Shown: piece after piece, positions 41,356 through 48,775 of the stretch
How positions within the stretch are numbered: position 1 is the first letter of the stretch
Layout of the letters: the number at the start of each line of letters is the position of its first letter
NCBI GenBank assembly: GCA_016713175.1
Contig: JADJPQ010000001.1
Coordinates: 186,001 to 250,000, forward strand
Direction of reading: 5' to 3'
DNA from: Planctomycetota bacterium
Lineage (GTDB): Bacteria > Planctomycetota > UBA1135 > UBA2386
Length of the DNA: 64,000 nucleotides
The notes under the pieces: model-generated
Database searches by the model: none
Seen by the model: only the letters and a program-made list of their open reading frames with translations
Told to the model about the DNA's origin: nothing
Position numbers and translations under genes: made by a program

Positions 41356-41565
41356 ATGAACGACTTGAACGACAAGCAGTTGGTCGACGCTGCCGTGCTT
41401 GCCAGCATCCTGGGCACGACGACCAACCATGTGAACAAGCTCCAGCGCGACCATGTCCTTCCGGCGTATCGCGTAGGCAAGCGGCAGCTCCGGTTCGATG
41501 TCGCCGAATGCCTCGGCGTGCTCCGGATCGAACCGCCGACCGCTCCGGTTCAGGAGGCGTCGTGA
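41356..41565 (+). CDS. Excisionase-like HTH protein
   Basis: A 69-aa DNA-binding protein of the MerR/HTH_17 excisionase type: VDAAVLASILGTTTNHVNKLQRDHVLPAYRVGKRQLRFDVAECL, i.e. a helix-turn-helix followed by the wing that reads 'RVGKRQLRF'. Such small proteins bend DNA near the att site and direct the integrase towards excision. A GAGG ribosome-binding site is at 41347-41350. Its stop overlaps the next GTG. Confidence 0.7.
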   Translation: MNDLNDKQLVDAAVLASILGTTTNHVNKLQRDHVLPAYRVGKRQLRFDVAECLGVLRIEPPTAPVQEAS

Positions 41566-41861
41566 GCACCAACACGGTGGCCAACGTCATGCCGAAGCAT
41601 CTCGACGTTCGGCTTCTTGCCAGCGACCTCGGCGTGCAACCGATCGAACTCGTGCGCGAACTCCAGGCCGACGGCGTGCCACTCCTGCCGGTGTCGAAGA
41701 AGCGCTGGCGAGTCACCGAGGGGGACTACGCAGCCTGGATCCAGGCGCGAAGGGCGAAGGCAGATGAAGAAGGCCGGCAGTGGCGCATGCGCATGCAGCA
41801 CGTCGAGGGCAAGAAGACGATGCCCAATACGCCGACGACGAAGGTCCGGTTCCGTCGATGA
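41562..41861 (+). CDS. Small HTH protein of the element
   Basis: A 99-aa protein starting with GTG on the previous stop. The N-terminal half, LDVRLLASDLGVQPIELVRELQADGVPLLPVSKKRWRVTEGDYAAWIQARR, has the same HTH-plus-wing look as the previous gene; the C-terminus is basic. It probably acts with it in excision control. It is convergent with the integrase gene, 11 bp away. Confidence 0.6.
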   Translation: MSTNTVANVMPKHLDVRLLASDLGVQPIELVRELQADGVPLLPVSKKRWRVTEGDYAAWIQARRAKADEEGRQWRMRMQHVEGKKTMPNTPTTKVRFRR

Positions 41862-41872
41862 TCACGGTCGGA

Positions 41873-43126
41873 CTACGCGTTGGCGCGCGCCGCGCCGGGC
41901 TCCTGCGGCTCGACGATGAAGAGGAGCGGATCGAGCACGCGCTCGGCCTCGCGGCGCAGCAGCAGCGGCGAAACGTGTTCGTAGCTGCCGCCAACGGTCC
42001 GGGTGCTGTGGCGCGTCAACACATCCTTGACGTGTTGTGCAACTCCAGCATCCGCCAGCACAGTTCGCAGGCTGTGCCGCAGCGTGTGGGCGTGGAAGCG
42101 CGATTGCAGGCGATCGGGCAGGGCCTTGCGAAACCGGCGGAACAAGCCGTTCAACAGCCCCACCCGACGTTCCAAGTCGCTGCGTTGCTGATTACCCGGC
42201 TTGCGCGGCCCGCGCGCCGTCCCGCTCGGCACCAGGAAGTTCGACCCGGCGCCGCCTTCGATCAGGGGCCGAAGCACAGCAGCAAGGGGCTTGGTGATCG
42301 GCAGCGCCGCGATGTTCGTCTTCCCATCGATGTCACGAAGGACTGCCGCCTGCAGATCGATCTGCTCAACGCGCAGTCGGCAGAACTCCTCGCGACGAAG
42401 GCCAGAGAACAGCAGGGCCGCAACGATGCGCCAAGAACGTTCAGCGGTCGGCCACTTCTGTTGGCGAATCAGACCCACGACCTCGTTGAGTTCGTCGATC
42501 GTGTAGTGGCCCGCCTCCTTCGACTTGACTTTCGGTGGCTCGACCTTCAGCAGGGGCGACAGTTCGGTGAACTGGTCTCGCTGGATCGCGACGTTGATGA
42601 CCCGCCCGAGGACGCGCAGCTCCTTCTTGATCCGCAAGTCGCTGATGGGGCGATCGCGCCAGCGCGCGGCGCGCCGGTGGTCGATGAAGGCTCGGATGCG
42701 GTCCTTGGTGATCTCGGGCAACGGCAGGTCCGCGCCGAAGAAGCCACACAGCGTCGTGCAGCACTCGTCGTAGTCGCGCTTGGTGCCGGCACTGGGAGCG
42801 ATGTCGATGATCTGCTGGCACGCATCCTGGAACGTGATGAACGCCTTGCCCGCCGACACCTTCGCTCGGTGCAGGATGTTTGCGGCCTCGACCTGAGCTT
42901 CCTCCCGACTCGCGTTCCGGCCGTAGACGCGTTTGCCGCCGACTCGCGGGCACGCCTGATACCGGTGGCCGTGTCGCTTCGTCCAGCCGACGTAGCGGCA
43001 GTTCTCGGGCGGGTTCCTCGGTCGACCCGGACCACGTTTTCCGCCAGAACCTCGATCGGGTTGGTGGCGATTCTGGTGGCGGATTCCGCCTTCGCCAGGA
43101 TCGTCGACTTCGTCCATTTGGCTCAT
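41873..43126 (-). CDS. int: Tyrosine site-specific integrase
   Basis: A 417-aa phage-type integrase. After a basic N-terminus with an arm-binding-like segment (ENCRYVGWTKRHGHRYQACPRVGGKRVYG), the core-binding domain is about 110-215 (TFQDACQQIIDIAPSAGTKRDYDECCTTL...) and the catalytic domain is about 230-400. The Arg-His-x-x-Arg-His-Tyr set is visible: LLFSGLRREEFCRL (Arg I), HAHTLRHSLRTVLADAG (HxLRH), LTRHSTRTVGGSYEH (His, Tyr). Located next to the right att site, in the usual orientation for elements in tRNA genes. ATG 43126 was chosen; 43117 is possible. Confidence 0.92.
   Translation of the reverse strand: MSQMDEVDDPGEGGIRHQNRHQPDRGSGGKRGPGRPRNPPENCRYVGWTKRHGHRYQACPRVGGKRVYGRNASREEAQVEAANILHRAKVSAGKAFITFQDACQQIIDIAPSAGTKRDYDECCTTLCGFFGADLPLPEITKDRIRAFIDHRRAARWRDRPISDLRIKKELRVLGRVINVAIQRDQFTELSPLLKVEPPKVKSKEAGHYTIDELNEVVGLIRQQKWPTAERSWRIVAALLFSGLRREEFCRLRVEQIDLQAAVLRDIDGKTNIAALPITKPLAAVLRPLIEGGAGSNFLVPSGTARGPRKPGNQQRSDLERRVGLLNGLFRRFRKALPDRLQSRFHAHTLRHSLRTVLADAGVAQHVKDVLTRHSTRTVGGSYEHVSPLLLRREAERVLDPLLFIVEPQEPGAARANA
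43062..43081. repeat. Right putative integrase arm sites
   Basis: TGGTGGCG at 43062-43069 and 43074-43081, inside the first codons of the integrase gene. The left end has the same octamer pair in the same orientation at nearly equal distance from the att core. Confidence 0.45.
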
Positions 43127-43183
43127 GGATGCCGACAATACGCGACAATCGCCGAAATGGAACACGCAGTTTTCAGCGTGCGC

Positions 43184-43234
<51 letters not shown>

Positions 43235-43240
43235 GTACAG

Positions 43241-43280
43241 ACCCCTCAGGAAGGCCGCGAACCGGCAGTTCTGAGGGGTT
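43241..43280 (+). terminator. Right copy of the tRNA-linked terminator hairpin
   Basis: Identical to 24995-25034; presumably the original chromosomal terminator of tRNA-Asp, displaced with the tRNA 3' end. The 146 bp from here to the next gene hold nothing else that was recognised. Confidence 0.6.
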
Positions 43281-43426
43281 TGTCGTTTCCGGGGCAGCCG
43301 CTGCACGGGATCGGGGACTCAGCGGCGGAACGGCCGCGCGTTCTTCAGCCCGGCGCGCCAACCGCCCCTGTGCCCTGGTTTCGCCAGCGGTTACCGGAAT
43401 CGCGTCGCTACACTCGCACGGCACCC

Positions 43427-45373
43427 ATGGCCGCCGAAGTCCGCCGCACTGCCTGCGCCCGCGACTGCCCCGACGCCTGCGGCATCCTGGCCACCGTCGT
43501 CGATGGCAGGGTCGAGAGCCTGCGGGGCGACCCGGACCACCCGGTCACGCGCGGGTTCCTGTGCTTTCGGACCAGCCGCTTCGTCGACCTGCAGAATGGC
43601 CCAGACCGGTTGACCCAGCCGCTGCTGCGCCGCGGCAGTTCGCACGAACCGATCGGCTGGGATCAGGCGTTGGAACTGGTGGCCGAACGGCTGGTGGCGA
43701 TTCGTCGAGAGTCCGGTCCGGCCGCGATCTTCCACTACCGGTCCGGCGGATCGCTCGGGATCCTGAAAGGCCTCGCCGACCTGTTCTTCGATCAGTTCGG
43801 GCCCTGCACGGGCAAGGTCGGCGACATCTGTTCTGGGGCCGGCGAGGCCGCGCAGATCGAAGACCTGGGAACGAGCGACAGCAACGATCTGTTCGACCTG
43901 CAGAACGCGCGGCACATCCTGCTGTGGGGCAAGAACCCGACGGTCAGCAACGTGCATCTGGTGCCGGTGCTGAAGGACGCGCAGCAGCGCGGCAGCAAGC
44001 TGGTGCTGATCGATCCGGTCCACCACAAGACCGCAAACCACGCCGATGAGTTCTTGCAGCCGGCGCCAGGCGGCGACCTCGAACTGGCGCTCGGCATCGC
44101 GCGCGTGCTGTTCGAGACCGGCCGCATCGATCCGCGTGCTGGCGAGTTCTGCGATGGCCTGCCGGCGTTCCGCGTCCTGGCGATGGGGCGGACCGTGGCC
44201 GAATGGGCCAAGGCGGCGGATCTGACGGTGGAGCAGGTGCGATTCCTGGCCGACTGCCTCGCGAATGGGCCGACCGCGATCCTGGTCGGCTGGGGCATGC
44301 AGCGGCGACAGCGCGGCGGTGCGATCGTCCGTGCACTCGATGCGCTGTGCGCCGTGTCGGGCAACCTGTTCCGATCGGGTGGCGGCGTGTCATTCTATTT
44401 CAAGCGGCGCAAGGCGTTTTCGCCGTTCGGTCCGGCGGTGCAGCACCCGCGCGTGCTGCGCGAACCGGTGCTCGGCGCCGATCTGCTGGCCGCGCGCGAT
44501 CCGGCGATCCGGTTCCTGTGGGTCACTGCCGGCAATCCGGTGGCGATGCTGCCCGATTCGGCCAACGTCGCCCGCGCGCTGGCGAACGTCGAGTTCTCGG
44601 TCGTCGTCGATCCGTTCTTCGGCGACACCGCGCGCCGCGCGAGTCTGGTGCTGCCGGCGCCGACGTTGCTCGAGGATGACGATCTGGTCGGGTCGTACGG
44701 ACACCACTTCCTGTCGGAGACGCGCCCGGTGGTGGCCCCGCCGGCCGGAGTCGTGCACGAGGTCGCAATCTTCCAGCAACTGGCGCGGCGGGTCGGGCTG
44801 GCCGCTTATCCGCAGGGTTCGATCGACGAGTTGAAGGCGCTGGCGCTCAGGCACGTCGCCGATCGCGGAGCCAGCCTGGCCGATCTGCGCCGCACCGGCG
44901 GCACGGTGCGCAGTCCGGTGTCGGGGCCGCTGCTGTTTCCGGACGGCAAGGTGCTGACCGCGAACGGTCGGGTGCAGTTGCTGGCCGCCGCGGCGCCGCC
45001 GCCGGAGCTGCCCGCACCGCCGGCGCTGCCGGGCGCCACTTCGCCACTGTGGCTGTTCTCCAACTCGACCGAGAAGAGTCAGGCGTCGATCTGGTCGGGC
45101 AAGGGTCTTGGTGAGCGCACCTGGATCGCGGTGCATCCCGAAGCGGCGGCCGGTATGCAGCACGGCCAGATCGTCGTCGTCGCGAGCGTCACCGGCGCGG
45201 TCGAAGCCGAGTTGCGCCTTGACGCCAGCCAGCGGCGGGATGTCGCGCTGATGCCCAAGGGCGGCCACTTCGATCGTGGCCAGGCGGCCAACGCGTTGAT
45301 CGCCGCGGTGCCGACGGACATCGGGTTCGGGGCCGCCTACCTCGATTGCCTGGTCAGGATCCGACCGCGGTGA
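43427..45373 (+). CDS. Molybdopterin-dependent oxidoreductase (DMSO reductase family)
   Basis: A 648-aa enzyme with bis-molybdopterin guanine dinucleotide cofactor. The N-terminus has a 4Fe-4S-type cluster motif, ACARDCPDACGIL...GFLCFR (C-x3-C-x3-C then a distant Cys). The catalytic-domain blocks follow (GWDQALELVAERLVAIR; ARHILLWGKNPTVSNVHLVPVLKDAQQRGSKLVLIDP; WVTAGNPVAMLPDSANVARAL; ASLVLPAPTLLEDDDLVGSYGHHFLS), and the C-terminal molybdopterin dinucleotide-binding domain (WIAVHPEAAAGMQHGQIVVVASVTG). No Tat signal is seen, so it is probably cytoplasmic. Substrate unknown. Its stop overlaps the next start (GTGA). Confidence 0.88.
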   Translation: MAAEVRRTACARDCPDACGILATVVDGRVESLRGDPDHPVTRGFLCFRTSRFVDLQNGPDRLTQPLLRRGSSHEPIGWDQALELVAERLVAIRRESGPAAIFHYRSGGSLGILKGLADLFFDQFGPCTGKVGDICSGAGEAAQIEDLGTSDSNDLFDLQNARHILLWGKNPTVSNVHLVPVLKDAQQRGSKLVLIDPVHHKTANHADEFLQPAPGGDLELALGIARVLFETGRIDPRAGEFCDGLPAFRVLAMGRTVAEWAKAADLTVEQVRFLADCLANGPTAILVGWGMQRRQRGGAIVRALDALCAVSGNLFRSGGGVSFYFKRRKAFSPFGPAVQHPRVLREPVLGADLLAARDPAIRFLWVTAGNPVAMLPDSANVARALANVEFSVVVDPFFGDTARRASLVLPAPTLLEDDDLVGSYGHHFLSETRPVVAPPAGVVHEVAIFQQLARRVGLAAYPQGSIDELKALALRHVADRGASLADLRRTGGTVRSPVSGPLLFPDGKVLTANGRVQLLAAAAPPPELPAPPALPGATSPLWLFSNSTEKSQASIWSGKGLGERTWIAVHPEAAAGMQHGQIVVVASVTGAVEAELRLDASQRRDVALMPKGGHFDRGQAANALIAAVPTDIGFGAAYLDCLVRIRPR

Positions 45374-46770
45374 AACGGATCACCGGCACGTCGTTCTATT
45401 CGTTCGCCAAGTGCCCGCGACTGGCGGCGCTCGACCTGCACCTCGATCGCAAGGAACGGCGACCGCCGCATCCGTGGGAGGAGTTCGTCGCGCGGCGCGG
45501 GCGCGAGTTCGAAGCGGTGTTCGTGCGCGATCTCGGTGCGCTCGAACCGCAGTATCCCGAGCGCGACTTCGCGGCCGGGGCTCTGGCGACGTTGGCGTTG
45601 CTGCAGCGCGGCGTGCCGTGGATCTACCAGGCGGTGCTGCGCGGCGAACATCGACTGGGACTGCCGGACCTGTTGCGCCGCGTGCCAGGGGCATCGGCGC
45701 TCGGCGATTTCCACTACGAGGTCGTCGACGTCAAGAGTTCGGGACGCGCGCGCGGCGATCAGATCCTGCAGGTGTCGTTCTATTCGCGGCTGTTGGCGGC
45801 GATCCAGCAACGGGTGCCCGAGCATGGCGCGCTGGTGTTGAAGGACGGTCGCGAGGAACGGTTCCTGCTGGCCGATTACGCTGCCGCGGCGGCCAATGTC
45901 GATCAACAGCTCGAACGGTTGCTCGGCGATGTCGCCGGTGCGCGGCCGTTCCTGGCCCCCGCTTGCGACAGTTGCCACTGGAACCATCGCTGCGTGCCCG
46001 AACTGCAGGCCCGGCAGGACCTGTCGCTGGTGCAGGGCATGAGCCACGGCGCGCGCGCGATCCTCGAGAGCCTCGGAGTCAACACCGTCGCCGAACTGGC
46101 GACGTTCGAACCGGAGGGGGCGCGGGCCCGCGGCAACCTCGACGCCGTGCTGATCCGCAAGTTGCGCCGGGCCGCGCAGTCGATGCTGCTCGGCAAGCCG
46201 ATCGCTGAACCGCGGCCGCGGCAGGCGCCGCTCGAACCGGCGGCGATCGTGCACCTGCTGACCGATCCATGGGCCGGCCGGGTGTTGGCGTTCGGCGTGT
46301 TGTCGCCGGCGCGGGAAGATGGTGCGTTCGCGTGGGCACGGCCGGCGTCGCGCGCGGACGAGTGGCGGTCGTTCCTCCAGTTGCTGACGGCGCTGCCGCG
46401 GGCGGCGCAGCTGCTGCACTTTGGCGAGGCGTTGCCGCACTGGTACGAGGAACAGGCGTTCTCGCGCGAGGCCGACGTCGGCACCGCGGCGCGCTTCGTG
46501 GAGATCGGTCGGCGGCTGCGGTCGGCGGCCGCCTATCCGGGGCCGGTGTTCGGGTTGCCGGAACTGGTCCGGCACGGTCTGGGGCGCGATCCGTTCCGCT
46601 TCGGGCACGGTGGCGCGGCGGCGATGTGGGACGGCGAGACCGCTGCCGAAGGGCTGCTGGCGGCCAAGCTGCGCGGCGACCTGCTCGATCTGGCGGCGCT
46701 GAAGCAGCAGTTGCTGGACGTCGCCGACGCGGCGCCGGCGGCAGCTACCTCGTCAGTGCAAACGTCGTGA
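45370..46770 (+). CDS. TM0106-family RecB-like nuclease
   Basis: A 466-aa protein of the TM0106 RecB-like putative nuclease group. It shows an N-terminal Cys (FYSFAKCPRLAAL, about residue 13), nuclease motifs (LGDFHYEVVDVKSSGRARGDQILQVSFYSRLL, about 114-145; D...DVKS and Q..FY), and a Cys cluster C-x2-C-x5-C in CDSCHWNHRC (about 199-208), which with the first Cys should hold a 4Fe-4S cluster as in Cas4/AddB. The C-terminal half is a DnaQ/RNase H-like region (LLTDPWAGRVLAFGVLS). Translationally coupled to the oxidoreductase, an odd pairing. It overlaps the convergent kinase by 26 bp. Confidence 0.8.
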   Translation: MKRITGTSFYSFAKCPRLAALDLHLDRKERRPPHPWEEFVARRGREFEAVFVRDLGALEPQYPERDFAAGALATLALLQRGVPWIYQAVLRGEHRLGLPDLLRRVPGASALGDFHYEVVDVKSSGRARGDQILQVSFYSRLLAAIQQRVPEHGALVLKDGREERFLLADYAAAAANVDQQLERLLGDVAGARPFLAPACDSCHWNHRCVPELQARQDLSLVQGMSHGARAILESLGVNTVAELATFEPEGARARGNLDAVLIRKLRRAAQSMLLGKPIAEPRPRQAPLEPAAIVHLLTDPWAGRVLAFGVLSPAREDGAFAWARPASRADEWRSFLQLLTALPRAAQLLHFGEALPHWYEEQAFSREADVGTAARFVEIGRRLRSAAAYPGPVFGLPELVRHGLGRDPFRFGHGGAAAMWDGETAAEGLLAAKLRGDLLDLAALKQQLLDVADAAPAAATSSVQTS

Positions 46771-47800
46771 TCGCGGCGCCGGCGACCGCCGCGCCGATCC
46801 GGAGCCATGAACGGATGCGGTCGGCGCTCGCGATGGCGGTGCGCAGTTCGCGCGACAGCTCGGCCACCGAGGCGTGGCGTTGGTTGCGATCGGCGGCCAG
46901 CGCGCGCTGCAGGATCCGGCGGTGGGACCGGTTCAGGTGCGGGTCGACGCGGATCTGCGCCGTCGACGTCAGTTCGATCGCGTTGGCGGCGCGGTCTGCC
47001 GGCGTGGCCCAGGGTCGCGCGCCGGTCAGCAGCTCGTGCAGCAACACGCCGAGCGCGAACACGTCGGCGCGTTCATCCAGGGCGGAGCCTGGCAGCGTGA
47101 ATTGCTCGGGTGCCATGTAGGCCGGCGTGCCGCTCAGCGCGTCGTCGTCGACGGGCGCGTCACCGACCCGCGTCGCCAGGCCGAGATCGATGATCTTCGG
47201 CACGGCGCGACCGTTGCGTTCGACCACCAGGATGTTGTCGGGCTTCAGGTCGCCATGGCGGAGGCCGCGATCGTGCAGGAACGTCACCGCGTCGGCGAGG
47301 TCCAGGAACAGCTGCAGGCGCGCGCCGGTGTCGAGCTGGCGGCGGTCGGCGTAGCCGAGCAGGTCCTCGCCCGGGACCAGTTCCATTGCCAGCCACGGCG
47401 CGCCCTCGTGCACGCCGGTGTCGTGCAGCCGCGCGATGTGCTCGTGCTCGATGCTGGCCAGGGCGGCGACTTCACGCTCGAAGAAGGCCAGGGAACGCGC
47501 ATCGACGCGATCGGGTCGGAGCATCTTCAGCGCGACCCTGCGCGGGAACGGGTGCGTCTGTTCGGCGAGCCAGACGACGCCCATGCCGCCGCTGCCGATC
47601 TGCTCGAGCAGGCGGTACGGCCCGACCTGTGGCGCTGGTTCGATCGTGACCGGGGCCGCTGGCAGCACCGTGGCTGCCATGGGCTCGACGGCTCGACTGG
47701 CGATGACGACCGTCGGATCGATGGGAACCGGAGTCGCGGCCGGACTCGCGGCGGCGAACAACATCGGCAACAACAGGCGGCGCGGTAGTTCCTGGGTCAT
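46745..47800 (-). CDS. Ser/Thr protein kinase (non-RD) with C-terminal anchor
   Basis: A 351-aa Hanks-type kinase. Pro/Ala-rich N-terminus, then the kinase domain from about residue 63: glycine loop IGSGGMGVVWLAE, VALKML (Lys), catalytic loop HGDLKPDNILV and metal loop DLGLAT, and GTPAYMAPEQF (APE). The usual HRD Arg is Gly and the DFG Phe is Leu, so activation-loop control may differ, but the catalytic Asp and Asn remain. The last 20 residues (IGAAVAGAAITTFAL) form a transmembrane helix. No sensor domain beyond it. ATG 47800 was chosen. Confidence 0.85.
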   Translation of the reverse strand: MTQELPRRLLLPMLFAAASPAATPVPIDPTVVIASRAVEPMAATVLPAAPVTIEPAPQVGPYRLLEQIGSGGMGVVWLAEQTHPFPRRVALKMLRPDRVDARSLAFFEREVAALASIEHEHIARLHDTGVHEGAPWLAMELVPGEDLLGYADRRQLDTGARLQLFLDLADAVTFLHDRGLRHGDLKPDNILVVERNGRAVPKIIDLGLATRVGDAPVDDDALSGTPAYMAPEQFTLPGSALDERADVFALGVLLHELLTGARPWATPADRAANAIELTSTAQIRVDPHLNRSHRRILQRALAADRNQRHASVAELSRELRTAIASADRIRSWLRIGAAVAGAAITTFALTR

Positions 47801-47940
47801 GGTCCGGTCCGGTCGTGCCCGCCATGCACGTTCCGGGCCACCCAAGCCCTCTGCGGTGGCCGACTTGCGCTCCTGGCAACCTGGCACGGCACCGAAAACT
47901 CGATGCGTCAGTTTGGCAGTCAGGACCTTAGGATCGCGGC

Positions 47941-48759
47941 ATGGTCCAGCAGCAGGCCGAAATCACCAACATGGCGGTGTTCTGTGACTTCGAGAACGTC
48001 GCGCTCGGCGTCGCCGACGCCAAGTACGCACGCTTCGACATCGACAAGGTGCTCGATCGCCTGCTGCTGAAGGGCAGCATCGTGGTCAAGAAGGCCTATT
48101 GCGACTGGGACCGCTACAAGGCGTTCAAGCCGGTGATGCACGGTGCCGCGTTCGAACTGATCGAGATCCCGCATGTGCGCCAATCCGGCAAGAACTCGGC
48201 GGACATCCGGATGGTCGTCGACGCGCTCGACATGAGCTACATGAAGCAGCACGTCGACACGTTCGTGATCATCAGCGGCGACTCGGACTTCTCGCCACTG
48301 GTCAGCAAGCTGCGCGAGAACAACAAGACGGTGATCGGGGTCGGGGTCAAGAACTCGACCTCCGACCTGCTGATCGCCAACTGCGACGAGTTCATCTTCT
48401 ACGACGATCTGGTGCGCGAAGTGCGGCGGCAGTCGCCGACCAAGAAGGCACCGCCACGGGCGCCCGCCGGCGAGCCGGGCAGTGCACGGCGCAACGCCGA
48501 GGATCGCGTGCAGGAGGCGCTCGATCTGATCGTCGAGACCATCGATGCGCTGGCGCAGGAGCGCAACGAAGACGAGAAGATCTGGAGCTCGATGATCAAG
48601 CAGGCGATCAAGCGCCGGAAACCGGGCTTCAACGAGACCTACTACGGCTTCCGTTCGTTCGGCAAGCTGTTGGAGGAAGCCGAAGATCGCGGGCTGGTGG
48701 AGTTGGAGCACTCCGAGCGGTCGGGGGCCTACATCGTGCGGCTGGTCGAAGACGACTGA
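47941..48759 (+). CDS. NYN-domain protein with LOTUS-like C-terminus
   Basis: A 272-aa protein. Residues 10-160 form a NYN (LabA/PIN-like) nuclease domain with conserved Asp positions in MAVFCDFENVALG, SADIRMVVDALDMSY and TFVIISGDSDFSPLVSKLRENNKTVIGVG. The linker is Pro/Lys-rich, and residues 190-272 (VQEALDLIVETIDALAQERNEDEKIWSSMIKQAIKRRKPGFNETYYGFRSFGKLLEEAEDRGLVELE) match the OST-HTH/LOTUS fold that binds RNA. Predicted RNA-processing enzyme. It diverges from the kinase gene (140 bp between starts). Confidence 0.85.
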   Translation: MVQQQAEITNMAVFCDFENVALGVADAKYARFDIDKVLDRLLLKGSIVVKKAYCDWDRYKAFKPVMHGAAFELIEIPHVRQSGKNSADIRMVVDALDMSYMKQHVDTFVIISGDSDFSPLVSKLRENNKTVIGVGVKNSTSDLLIANCDEFIFYDDLVREVRRQSPTKKAPPRAPAGEPGSARRNAEDRVQEALDLIVETIDALAQERNEDEKIWSSMIKQAIKRRKPGFNETYYGFRSFGKLLEEAEDRGLVELEHSERSGAYIVRLVEDD

Positions 48760-48775
48760 CGTTCGGCGGGCTGCG

